NCBI GenBank assembly: GCA_040398425.1
Contig: JBBATZ010000052.1
Location: 1 to 28,181 of the forward strand
From: UBA7672 sp040398425
Lineage (GTDB): Bacteria; Pseudomonadota; Alphaproteobacteria; Caulobacterales; Hyphomonadaceae
DNA length: 28,181 nucleotides
Direction: 5' to 3'
Under the pieces are notes generated by a model. It was given only the letters and a program-made list of their open reading frames with translations. It had not been told where the DNA came from and did no database searches. A program made the translations under genes and the position numbers. Below are positions 15,875-23,283 of this stretch, piece after piece. Position 1 is the first letter of the stretch. The number at the start of each line of letters is the position of its first letter.

Positions 15875-16849
15875 ATGTTTGATCCGTCGGCTAGTCTCAC
15901 CCTCCTGACGTCGCCGGCCGTGTTGTTCTTTTTTGTGGGCGCGGCGGCCGCATTTGCGCGCTCCGACCTGACAATACCCGAGCCAATCTCAAAGACGATC
16001 TCGCTCTATCTGATGCTTTGCATCGGCTTCAAGGGCGGTGTGGAAGCGGGGGCTGCGGGCCTCAGCAACGATTTTCTTGTCGCAGGCGGCATCGGGCTCG
16101 GGCTTAGCGCGCTTATGCCGATCCCCGCCTTCCTGATCCTGAAACGGATGCCGGGACTTGATCGTGCGACAGCCTGCGCTCTGGCAGCGACCTATGGCTC
16201 GGTGTCAGTCGTGACCTTCGCCGCTGGTCAACAGCATCTGGCCAGCTTCGGCCTTGCTCCGGCCGGTTTCATGGCGGCGGTGCTCGCCCTGATGGAGGCT
16301 CCGGCGATCCTGACTGCGATCGTGCTGCTCAATCGCTCTGCCGTGACCAGGTCGGGGCAGGGCGGCCACGTGTTGAAAGACGCGTTCTTCGGGGCCGCTA
16401 CCGTCATGCTGCTCGGCAGCTTCCTGGTGGGGATCATCTCCGGCAAGGCCGGCATGACCAGGATCGAACTTTTTGTCGGGCCTCTGTTCCAGGGCGTCCT
16501 TTGCTTCTTTCTGCTCGACCTCGGGCTCGTCGCCGCCCGACGCCTCATGGACGGGGGGCGCAATCTGACAACAGGGGTTGTCGCCTTTGCCGTTGGCTTT
16601 CCCTTGTTGTCGGCGAGCCTCGCGCTGGGTGTGGCTTATATCGCCGGGGTTGGGGCCGCCAACGCGGCCATGCTCACGATTCTTGCCGGCTCCGCATCCT
16701 ACATCGCCGTGCCCGCCGCCATGCGGCTCGCAGTCCCCAACGCGGACCCCGGCGTGTTCGTGACAGCGTCGCTGGCAATTACTTTCCCATTCAACCTGAC
16801 GCTCGGCATAGCTCTCTATACGGCCGCAGCACAGTGGCTGTGGAGGTGA
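15875..16849 (+). CDS. sbtA: SbtA-type sodium-dependent bicarbonate transporter
   Basis: This 324-residue protein with about ten membrane helices belongs to the SbtA (DUF897) family, which imports HCO3- with Na+ across the inner membrane. The two inverted half-repeats are visible. The first contains GFKGGVEAGAAGL and ATYGSVSVVTFAAGQQHL; the second contains GVGAANAAMLTILAGSASYIAVPAAMRLAVP, the best-conserved signature of the family. MAAVLALMEAPAILTAIVLL is also family-typical. The ATG at 15875 is the first start in frame; no strong ribosome-binding site precedes it. The divergent LysR gene and shared intergenic repeat suggest regulation. No PII-like SbtB partner is seen next to it. Placed next to pccB, it could feed bicarbonate to acyl-CoA carboxylation rather than to carbon fixation. 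Confidence 0.85.
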   Translation: MFDPSASLTLLTSPAVLFFFVGAAAAFARSDLTIPEPISKTISLYLMLCIGFKGGVEAGAAGLSNDFLVAGGIGLGLSALMPIPAFLILKRMPGLDRATACALAATYGSVSVVTFAAGQQHLASFGLAPAGFMAAVLALMEAPAILTAIVLLNRSAVTRSGQGGHVLKDAFFGAATVMLLGSFLVGIISGKAGMTRIELFVGPLFQGVLCFFLLDLGLVAARRLMDGGRNLTTGVVAFAVGFPLLSASLALGVAYIAGVGAANAAMLTILAGSASYIAVPAAMRLAVPNADPGVFVTASLAITFPFNLTLGIALYTAAAQWLWR

Positions 16850-16937
16850 AGCAAGATCATCCACGCGCGCGGACTGCATTCCCCTTTGACCCAGGAAAGG
16901 CCCCAGTCGCCGATAGGCGGACATTCGAGGAGCCACC

Positions 16938-17021
16938 ATGAAAATCCTGCCACGGTTCGCAACTGCCGCGATGCTTTCGAGCCCGGCAGCGTGCGCAGCT
17001 CTTCCAGAGTCCGCGGAATGA
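16938..17021 (+). pseudogene. truncated secreted-protein gene (signal peptide only)
   Basis: GAGGAG lies five bases before ATG 16938. The frame gives MKILPRFATAAMLSSPAACA and stops after 27 residues, just after a signal peptide. A shift of frame there continues with NPDCQGC, so this is likely the front of a broken exported protein with a Cys motif. Confidence 0.35.
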
Positions 17022-17944
17022 TTGGCGACCGCCAACCCGGACTGCCAGGGCTGCAGCCGGCGGCGGGACTGGCGCGCGCCAACACGCAACGCCCGGTTCG
17101 GATGGCCGCGCGGCGTGACAGCCTGTGGACCAGATCGCTGGTCGACCATTGCTGAGCGCCCGAAGACAGAGAGGTCGTCGCAGGCCATGCTCAAAGACTA
17201 TCACGGCGCAGCTGCAGCCCCTGCAACCATGCACGGTAAGGAGATCATCATGGCACCTGCCATCCGCGCGCAGGCTAGTCTCTGGCATTCGCGCGCGAGG
17301 GCCCGCCAGACATATCGGAAACGCGCCAGCGCATGACTGCCGGGGATGACATCAGGTTCGGCATCACGATGGCGGCGCGGCGATGGTGCGAGCAAAGTGG
17401 GCTCCAGCCATCGAGCGGCGGCAAATTCAGCGCGCGTGGGCATGACGGAGAAGATCTGCGAGACGCAGACCCTGATGCGCGTGATGCTGCGCAGCAGGGG
17501 GCGTTCAGGATCGGACGCCTCGGTGCTGTGCCGAGCGTTGAACCCCACAGTGGCGAGACATTTGTGCCAGGTCTTGACCTGGATCACGCGACGGCCGTGC
17601 AAACGATTGTTCCAAGGAGCTGTCCCTGGCCCATCCCCCCAACCCTTGGGCCTTGGATGGAAGGGGTGCCGGGCAACCGGCACCCCTGACTACCTTGGAC
17701 GGCAAAGCCCGTCCCCCAATGACACTTGTGTATGGCATCGAACATATGAGCGATGGCCCTCGCTCAGGGGGCCCCGGCGCCACTGCCCGGTAGGGGGCGG
17801 CTGCGCGCGTTGGCGCAGCGCAACTCGTCCGCTTCGCGCCCCCCAGCCGCAGTGCATCCGCCAGCGCCGGCCGCTGCGCGCCGCGCGCATGAGACGTTCT
17901 GCCGGCTCGCCCGCTCGACCTCGGAGGCGGCCTGCCGTCACCGC
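17022..17944. other. gene-poor, decayed stretch
   Basis: Nothing in these 920 bases can be supported as an intact gene. Open frames on both strands are Arg- and Pro-rich. One strong ribosome-binding site (AAGGAG six bases before ATG 17250) leads only to a 28-residue frame, probably a broken gene front. A notable hairpin lies at 17662-17687. Confidence 0.45.
17662..17687. terminator. perfect 11-bp hairpin with GCAA tetraloop
   Basis: AGGGGTGCCGG and CCGGCACCCCT pair completely around GCAA, a GNRA tetraloop on the plus strand. It is flanked by CCTTGGATGG on the left and CCTTGGACGG on the right, a short direct repeat. No T-run follows. It may be a terminator or a structured RNA element. Confidence 0.45.
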
Positions 17945-18127
17945 TCACGGGCACCAGTTCGGCTTCGGCATCGTCGCGCGCTTGCCGTTGAACACACAGG
18001 GGCGGAGGTGGTCGGCGGCGACGCCCATGGCGCCGAGGTCTCTGCCGCCAACAATCACAATGGCGACCTTGCGCCCGGAGTCATCGACCTCGCCGTTATA
18101 CGTGATCGCGAGATCACCGCCCTTCAT
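17945..18127 (-). CDS. small hypothetical protein
   Basis: This frame starts at ATG 18127 (MKGGDLAITYNGEVDDSGRK) and ends with RATMPKPNWCP, 60 residues; the frame extends upstream to 18217 without a better start. Third codon positions are strongly G/C, as in the good genes here, and the sequence is not compositionally biased, so it is probably or formerly coding. Two Cys occur near the C-terminus (RPCVFNGK and NWCP). I do not recognise the family. It may be the end of a longer gene, because the upstream part (FTAKTVILHAMKGGD) also reads naturally. Confidence 0.4.
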   Translation of the reverse strand: MKGGDLAITYNGEVDDSGRKVAIVIVGGRDLGAMGVAADHLRPCVFNGKRATMPKPNWCP

Positions 18128-18261
18128 CGCGTGAAGGATGACGGTCTTGGCGGTGAAGCCCCTGACGCGTTCAGCTTCGCACTTCGCGCCGCGGCGTGAG
18201 CCGGCGCCGCCTGCCATGCTCCGGCCAGCGTCGGAGGTGATGATGAACTGTCAATCGACCT

Positions 18262-18440
18262 GGACCACTCGGCGGTGGCCGATCACGGCAGTGTGGTCGA
18301 AAGACATCGACGTTGCCAGGCGTCGCATGGTTGGTCATCAGGCGGCCGCCGCAGGTGTTGCAGGAATTGCAGTCGTTGATTGGCGTCCTGTTTCAGATCG
18401 CGATGTGTTTGAAGCCGGATGTGATCAGCATGCTTTGTGA
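18262..18440 (-). pseudogene. possible GFA-family (glutathione-dependent formaldehyde-activating-like) remnant
   Basis: On the minus strand, two frames separated by one extra base near 18370 read KQDANQRLQF and then CNTCGGRLMTNHATPGNVDV. The CxxCGG-L-T-H pattern is the zinc-binding C-terminal half of GFA-domain proteins. The rest of the domain, including the N-terminal Cys cluster, is not visible. Evidence is one motif. Confidence 0.3.
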
Positions 18441-18479
18441 TGTGATCCGGCTTTCAGAATCGGCCGGACAGCCCCTTCG

Positions 18480-18980
18480 CTAGACATAAACGACGGCGTC
18501 GTCATCGTCTGGTTCCACCGGGAGACGATTTTGCGGAGCCTGCAGATTCTGCTCGGTTCGACGCAGCTCTTCAGATTGACCAAAGGTGAGCCGCGCTGGC
18601 TGAAACTTTCCGCGCGCCTCGAGGACTGAAATTATCGCCGCATCTGTTGCATCAAAATGCCCCCCACACATGCTCCAGTGCGGAAACTGGCGGGCACTGA
18701 TCGGTCCCTCCCAGAGGAGCTCGGGTGAGTGATGACGCGTGTCATTGCAGATGCGCTGGTATGTTTCCAGAACAGCTACCTGACTTCCTTCCAGCACCTG
18801 CAGGAAGAAGCCCCCACAGCTGAGCAGCGCTCCGGTGATACCGGCCTGCGCGTTTCGCGTTTGTGATTGCCCGAGGATAGTTCGAAGCGACGTCATCGGG
18901 TCGCTTGCAGCGTTCCCCCTGGCGAGACTGAAGTAGATCAAGGAGTGAAGGAATGTCTCCGTTGGTTCGTTGGATAGCAT
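18480..18980 (-). CDS. BLUF-domain blue-light sensor
   Basis: This 166-residue protein is a short, single-domain BLUF photoreceptor that binds FAD and responds to blue light. All residues of the photocycle hydrogen-bond network are in place: Tyr16 in LIYFS, Asn43 in TRNAQAGITG, Gln61 in FFLQVLEGS, and Trp102/Met104 in QFPHWSMCG. About 60 residues follow the core and end in an acidic tail (EPDDDDAVVYV), with no output enzyme domain, so it probably acts through a partner protein. ATG 18980 has GGAG about nine bases upstream. It is divergent from the PAS-PAS chemotaxis transducer at 19171 across 190 bp, which suggests but does not prove a link between light and taxis. Confidence 0.88.
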   Translation of the reverse strand: MLSNEPTETFLHSLIYFSLARGNAASDPMTSLRTILGQSQTRNAQAGITGALLSCGGFFLQVLEGSQVAVLETYQRICNDTRHHSPELLWEGPISARQFPHWSMCGGHFDATDAAIISVLEARGKFQPARLTFGQSEELRRTEQNLQAPQNRLPVEPDDDDAVVYV

Positions 18981-19170
18981 GGCCCTCTCCGATGGCGCGT
19001 TGAGGCTCCACCCAAGGCGTTAACAGACTGCCCCCTCATCTTCACGAATATGGCCAAACAGCACGGGCCGCCCCCGTTGACGCAGCAAGGTAAACAAGCG
19101 GGCAGACGATCTTAATCTTGTGCGAACTTTTTGTAACGATGCTGCCCCTACACCAGATGAGGGCTTTCCG

Positions 19171-20676
19171 ATGCTGACAGGTACAAAATCTCGCCCGGCG
19201 AAACCCTCGGAGCGCGACATCAATGGGATGGTCGCGGCCATCGACCGCGTCATGGCCGTGATCGAGTTCTCGACGGACGGAAACGTCCTATCGGCTAACG
19301 CCAATTTCTCCGCTGCGCTGGGCTTCTCGCTCGAGGAGATCAAGGGCCGCCATCACCGGATGTTTGTCGACCCGGCCTATGCGAACAGCGACGCTTACAG
19401 ACAGTTCTGGGACAGACTCAACCGCGGCGAGTTCGTAGCCGGCGAGTTCAAGCGTTTCGTCAAGGGCGGCAGGGAAATCTGGCTGCAGGCGTCATACAAT
19501 CCGATCAAGGATTCCTCCGGCCGCGTGACGCGAATTGTCAAGTTTGCAACCGACATCACCGACGCCAAGAACAGGGCTATCGACGCCCAAGGGCAGATGG
19601 AGGCGATTGGCCGGAGCCAGGCGGTCATCGAGTTCAAGCTTGATGGAACCATCCTCACGGCGAATGCAAACTTTCTTGGCGCGATCGGATACTCTCTGGA
19701 AGAGATCCGTGGCCGCCACCATCAGATGTTCGTGGAGCAGGCTTACGCCAATTCAGCCGAGTACAAGCAATTCTGGGAGTCCCTGCGGCGAGGGGAGTTC
19801 CAGGCAGCCGAGTACAAGCGCATCGGGAAGGGTGACAAGGCGATCTGGATCCAGGCGAGCTACAACCCGATCAGAAATGCCGACGGCGTGCCCACAAAGG
19901 TCGTCAAGTATGCGACTGACATTACTGCACAAGTTGAGCGGCGCATGCGTAATGAAAGACTGTCCGCCGAAATCGATCGAGAGCTCGTGGGCGTATCCGG
20001 AAGCGTTCGCTCCGTCTCCCAGCAAGCCAGTGAAGTCGCCAGCGCGGTAACCGAAACCTCAGCCACGATACAGAGTGTGGCCGCCGCCGCCGAAGAACTG
20101 ACTTCATCAATCTCTGAAATCTCGTCGAGCATATTGTCATCAAAGCGATCAACTGACGAAGCCAGTGAGTTGACCAGAAGCGCTGATTCATCAGCTGCAG
20201 CGCTCACCAAGACCGCACAGCAAATGTCAGGCATCGTCGATATGATCGACGAGATAGCTTCGCAGATCAACCTTCTTGCGCTCAACGCAACCATCGAGTC
20301 AGCCCGCGCTGGGGAGGCGGGCCGCGGATTTGCTGTCGTAGCGGCAGAAGTGAAGCAGCTTGCAGCCCAGGTCTCTTCGGCCACCAAAACGATTTCCGGA
20401 GAAATCAACGGCGTCCAGACTGTATCGGCAGAAGTTGTGGGGTCGCTGAAGGCGATTCAGAAGTCTGTCTCAGTAATCTCAGACAGCATCTCTTCAGTGG
20501 CCTCGGCCGTCGAACAGCAATCAGCTGCGACATCGGAGATATCCTCGACAATGCAGGCGGCCTCGGGCGCTGTAACGAGTATCGATCAGGGCATAAACAT
20601 TATCGCCAGCTCAATGGAGAAGGCGGCGCACGGGGTCGCTCAGGTTCAGGACAATGTGCGAGTCCTGGTCGCATAA
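19171..20676 (+). CDS. soluble PAS-PAS methyl-accepting chemotaxis transducer (BdlA-like)
   Basis: This 501-residue protein has two tandem PAS domains followed by an MCP signalling domain and no membrane segment, so it is cytoplasmic. The PAS domains (residues about 25-130 and 147-252) are clear duplicates: each has SLEEI-GRHH-MF, FW, RGEF, IW-QASYNPI and a closing K-ATDIT. These are Aer-type PAS folds that often hold FAD or haem. The signalling tip is EIASQINLLALNATIESARA followed by GEAGRGFAVVAAEVKQLA, which binds CheA/CheW. No CheR-docking pentapeptide is seen at the end. ATG 19171 is preceded by GAGGG; an earlier in-frame start is less natural. The layout is that of BdlA, a biofilm-dispersal sensor. 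It is divergent from the BLUF gene. Confidence 0.92.
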   Translation: MLTGTKSRPAKPSERDINGMVAAIDRVMAVIEFSTDGNVLSANANFSAALGFSLEEIKGRHHRMFVDPAYANSDAYRQFWDRLNRGEFVAGEFKRFVKGGREIWLQASYNPIKDSSGRVTRIVKFATDITDAKNRAIDAQGQMEAIGRSQAVIEFKLDGTILTANANFLGAIGYSLEEIRGRHHQMFVEQAYANSAEYKQFWESLRRGEFQAAEYKRIGKGDKAIWIQASYNPIRNADGVPTKVVKYATDITAQVERRMRNERLSAEIDRELVGVSGSVRSVSQQASEVASAVTETSATIQSVAAAAEELTSSISEISSSILSSKRSTDEASELTRSADSSAAALTKTAQQMSGIVDMIDEIASQINLLALNATIESARAGEAGRGFAVVAAEVKQLAAQVSSATKTISGEINGVQTVSAEVVGSLKAIQKSVSVISDSISSVASAVEQQSAATSEISSTMQAASGAVTSIDQGINIIASSMEKAAHGVAQVQDNVRVLVA

Positions 20677-20739
20677 GTCTGATGCTGACCGGTCCTACCG
20701 GCGACCCCACTATCCCTGTCAGGCTGACTTGCAGCGCTG

Positions 20740-21174
20740 CTACCCTTCGCGACGAATGGCGGGCGGAACCCGTCGCTGCGCAAGAATTTCGATGATCAGC
20801 AGAGCCTGGCGCGCATCTATCGGCTTGTAGATTACGAAGCTGGCCCCTGCTGCCAGCAGCCTTTCGTGGGTAGCCGGAGACTGGTCAGACGTGCAGGCGA
20901 GGATCGGCATACCCGTCAGCGACGGGTCCGTCGCCTCTCGCAGCCAGACAGCAAAATCCGAACCTGGCTCTTGTGGGGCGGCCAGATGCTCATCAATGAC
21001 AACCACGTCGACATGGTGCTTTCCAATCAGCATTTTCGCTGAACCGAGATCGCGCGCGCCGATATACTCCAGGCCTGCCGCAGCCAGCAGCACACTCCAG
21101 ATTCCCTGAATGCGCTCGTGATCGTCGAGAACGAGAACAGTTACGCCTTCGGTTGATCCGCACACGGGGCTCAT
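20740..21174 (-). CDS. single-domain response regulator (receiver only)
   Basis: This 144-residue protein is a stand-alone receiver domain. Metal-binding acids are Asp17-Asp18 in VLVLDDHERI, the phosphoacceptor is Asp61 in VVVIDEHLA, Thr95 sits in ILACTSDQ, and Lys117 in VIYKPID, so it should be phosphorylatable. There is no output domain; it may act like CheY or as a phosphorelay shuttle. The start is uncertain. ATG 21174 directly follows GGAGG with no spacing, while GTG 21165 has GGAGG nine bases away; a TTG at 21231 would add a non-receiver extension. It converges on the chemotaxis transducer gene with 63 bp between the stops. Confidence 0.85.
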   Translation of the reverse strand: MSPVCGSTEGVTVLVLDDHERIQGIWSVLLAAAGLEYIGARDLGSAKMLIGKHHVDVVVIDEHLAAPQEPGSDFAVWLREATDPSLTGMPILACTSDQSPATHERLLAAGASFVIYKPIDARQALLIIEILAQRRVPPAIRREG

Positions 21175-21231
21175 CCTCCACTTTGGGAGAGTATCGTTCC
21201 TTTTGCCGACCTGAAGATTGTTCGGCGTCAA

Positions 21232-21581
21232 TCACTGCCACGACAACTGCAGCTCGAAAGCTGGCCCTGTGCGTGATGTGGTATTTATGGCGTTACGCGC
21301 TATCACGCATTGCCTTCTGTCTGTCCTGAATCCTCGCATCAGATGATCTGAGGCAGCCGACGCCGGAAGGTCCCGATCTGCTGGCCGAGGAACCGCCGAC
21401 TTCGCCAGGGCAAATGACTGGCAGCTCCTGGGTGGCTTCAGCCGCAACGCAGCGTCATCCTCGAATGACTGATGTCGATCGACTCTGCCGGATCGCCACA
21501 ATCTGCGCTCGTCCAACATCGGGTCCGAAGCGGACGGTCGCGGTGCGCACGGTTCGGAAATCCTGGGCAAGTCGGTCCCGG
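21232..21581. other. non-coding stretch with one inverted repeat
   Basis: No gene is supported in these 350 bases. TGCGTGAT at 21270-21277 pairs with ATCACGCA at 21302-21309 over a 24-base gap, and CAGATGATCTG is a short palindrome near 21340. Confidence 0.35.
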
Positions 21582-22331
21582 TCAGAACTCACGACCAATG
21601 AAGAGCTTGAACATTGAGTCGTCTGAACCCTCCGTCAGCCCGACGCGAACGGCGGTTTGCAGGTAGACGCCATTGTCCCACGAAACTTTCAGAACTGGAC
21701 CGACTTGGTGGGCTTGCTCATCGAAGGCAGGGATGTCGCGACTGTTGCCAAACTCGCTGAAAAATTCTGCACCGAGCCGCCAATCCTGCGAGCCGAATGC
21801 CGCAAGATCCAGCGCCCGGGTCACCTGCGCCCGGGTCTCGAGATTGACGCCACCCTCGCTGCCCTTGCCGGTCTCAACTTCGCCGATCAGGTTAACGCGC
21901 CATTCCCAACCATCGGCAAACTTGTCGGTCAGAGTCAGGCGAGCCTGTGCCTCGTCCGGACCGCCGCCGTCGGCAAACGCGTAACCAAGCCTAAAGCCTC
22001 CGTTGAAGCCGGAGGTATCGTCAGCCTCTTCGGCCCACTGGAACCAGTTTTCAAAGGTCAGCGCCCTGAAGCTCCAGTCCTCGCCATCGGGTTGCGAAAA
22101 GGAGCCGATTACCCTGAGCTGGTACCAGTCCGAGAAGGCATGTTCGTAGTGGACGCGCGCGGCGATATCGCCATTGTCATTGAGGCCTGAACGGACCTCG
22201 ACGGCGCTCTCGCCCGCAGACACTCCCGCCGAGCCCACATTTCCCGTCAGAGATTGAGCGTTGGCGGGCAGAGCGCCGAGCGCTGTCACCCCGAGAAGCA
22301 AGAGCGGAACTGATAGGAAAGTATTCGGCAT
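21582..22331 (-). CDS. outer-membrane beta-barrel-type protein
   Basis: This 249-residue protein has a signal peptide from ATG 22331 (MPNTFLSVPLLLLGVTALGA, cleavage after ANA), AAAGG five bases upstream, and then alternating polar/aromatic strands (RVHYEHAFSDWYQLRVIGSF, WEWRVNLIGEVETGK, VYLQTAVRVGLTEG). It ends in Phe (FKLFIGREF), the usual C-terminal signature for BAM-assembled barrels. About ten to twelve strands are plausible. The family is not recognised beyond this; it resembles small DUF2490/DUF481-type barrels found in marine proteobacteria. No partner genes point to a substrate. It is 214 bp downstream of the NTF2-like lipoprotein gene on the same strand, but a hairpin between them suggests separate transcription. 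Confidence 0.65.
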   Translation of the reverse strand: MPNTFLSVPLLLLGVTALGALPANAQSLTGNVGSAGVSAGESAVEVRSGLNDNGDIAARVHYEHAFSDWYQLRVIGSFSQPDGEDWSFRALTFENWFQWAEEADDTSGFNGGFRLGYAFADGGGPDEAQARLTLTDKFADGWEWRVNLIGEVETGKGSEGGVNLETRAQVTRALDLAAFGSQDWRLGAEFFSEFGNSRDIPAFDEQAHQVGPVLKVSWDNGVYLQTAVRVGLTEGSDDSMFKLFIGREF

Positions 22332-22496
22332 CTGAGCCTTTCTGTGTCGATGGCGGGGCCTCGGCCGCAACTGAGATCGCGCAACGAGCCCCGTCGGGTC
22401 GATCGTGTTTCTTGGTGCACAAGTTTGCAGAAGCCCTCCGCTAAACCGCCTGCGGGCACGGTGGCTATCGCATATGCAGACCCGTCTGGTGCATGA

Positions 22497-22524
22497 GAGC
22501 GTACCCGCATGCGCAGGTACGCTC
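22497..22524 (-). terminator. intrinsic-terminator-like hairpin after the lipoprotein gene
   Basis: GAGCGTACC and GGTACGCTC form a perfect 9-bp stem, with a partly self-complementary loop CGCATGCGCA. It starts about 20 bases after the stop of the minus-strand gene that ends at 22546. Confidence 0.55.
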
Positions 22525-22545
22525 CCGATGCAACGTCGAAAATGA

Positions 22546-23148
22546 TCAGCCCGGCTTGTAGGGCAGGGACGAGTGATGGAGGACGATGCGCAGGTTGCCG
22601 TCGGTTCCGCGCTTCCAGCCCCAGGTCTTGTCGACCACGGTGACATTGCCGTCGCGGTCGGTGATCCGCACATTGCCCATCGAGATCGCAACATCGCCAT
22701 CGGTGAAGATTGCGGCGTTCTCGATCTTGTAGCTGCGCCAGTGCTTCAGCGCGAAGCCGGTGTCGCTGGCGAACGTCTTGTTGCCGCCAACGAAGTATGC
22801 GAGCGCGCCCTCACGTGTGGTGCGGAAGGTCTGGGGCGCTACGGTGAGCGTCGGCTTGAACAGCACGGGGCCGAGCGAATAACCGTAGGCGGAGTCGATC
22901 ACGGCTTCGGCGGTCTTCTTGGCGGCGTCGAAGCCTGAATTGTCATAGGTGGTGGAAATCCTGACCAGTGCGTCACCCCAGGCGTTCTGGGCAGCGAGAA
23001 CCTGGTCACGCGTGATCGGGGCGACAGCGACCTGCTGCGTTGCGGACGAGGCAGAAGCACCAGCCGTCGGCATCGAGGCGCAGGCACCTACACTCAACAC
23101 GGAAGCGAAAACGAGTGCGGGAATGGTTCGGAAGAGGGTGACTTTCAT
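22546..23148 (-). CDS. NTF2-like (SnoaL/DUF4440-type) lipoprotein
   Basis: This 200-residue protein is exported as a lipoprotein: the N-terminus MKVTLFRTIPALVFASVLSV ends in the lipobox VGAC, where Cys23 would be acylated. A low-complexity Ala/Ser linker follows. From about residue 48 (ITRDQVLAAQNAWGDALVRI) to the end it reads like a cone-shaped NTF2/SnoaL domain, with strands FTDGDVAISMGNVRITDRDG and VDKTWGWKRGTDGNLRIVLHHSS. Some homologues carry a phosphoribosyl-AMP cyclohydrolase label in databases, which this sequence does not support. ATG 23148 has GGAG five bases upstream. It is divergent from an OxyR-like regulator, and an OxyR-type operator overlies the likely -35 of this gene, so it may be activated by that regulator. 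Confidence 0.75.
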   Translation of the reverse strand: MKVTLFRTIPALVFASVLSVGACASMPTAGASASSATQQVAVAPITRDQVLAAQNAWGDALVRISTTYDNSGFDAAKKTAEAVIDSAYGYSLGPVLFKPTLTVAPQTFRTTREGALAYFVGGNKTFASDTGFALKHWRSYKIENAAIFTDGDVAISMGNVRITDRDGNVTVVDKTWGWKRGTDGNLRIVLHHSSLPYKPG

Positions 23149-23211
23149 GTGGGCTCCTTCGGCGGTTTCTGTTGCCGAGATCTAGGAGCGCCAGGTGATA
23201 GCGTCTAATCG

Positions 23212-23217
23212 ATTGTA
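23212..23217 (-). promoter_or_regulatory. likely -10 box of the lipoprotein gene
   Basis: TACAAT on the minus strand, 17 bases after a -35 position that has no TTGACA-like match and is covered by the OxyR-type site. Poor -35 plus an overlapping activator site is usual for OxyR-activated promoters. Confidence 0.4.
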
Positions 23218-23229
23218 TTTCATGTTTTG

Positions 23230-23244
23230 ATAGTTATTATCTAT
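23230..23244. promoter_or_regulatory. OxyR-type operator
   Basis: ATAGTTATTATCTAT matches ATAGnTnnnAnCTAT, the classical OxyR half-operator, at every fixed position. It lies between the divergent lipoprotein and LysR genes, 39 bases before the LysR start. A second ATAG is at 23198-23201. Confidence 0.65.
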
Positions 23245-23283
23245 CGATCAACGCCTGACTGACGGCAGATTTCACGGTCCCCA

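Noticed and set aside
16205..17194. Open frame of 329 codons on the minus strand across sbtA and beyond
   Set aside because: Covers a conserved membrane-protein gene on the other strand; the product is Gly/Arg/Glu/His-rich without motifs.
17346..18134. Open frame of 262 codons on the plus strand
   Set aside because: Very Arg/Pro/Ser-rich, contains the 17662 hairpin, and its end is antisense to the better-looking frame at 17945-18127.
22332..22700. Upstream extension of the outer-membrane protein frame to about 372 codons
   Set aside because: The signal peptide and ribosome-binding site at 22331 fix the start; the extension runs antiparallel-frame through the lipoprotein gene end and terminator.
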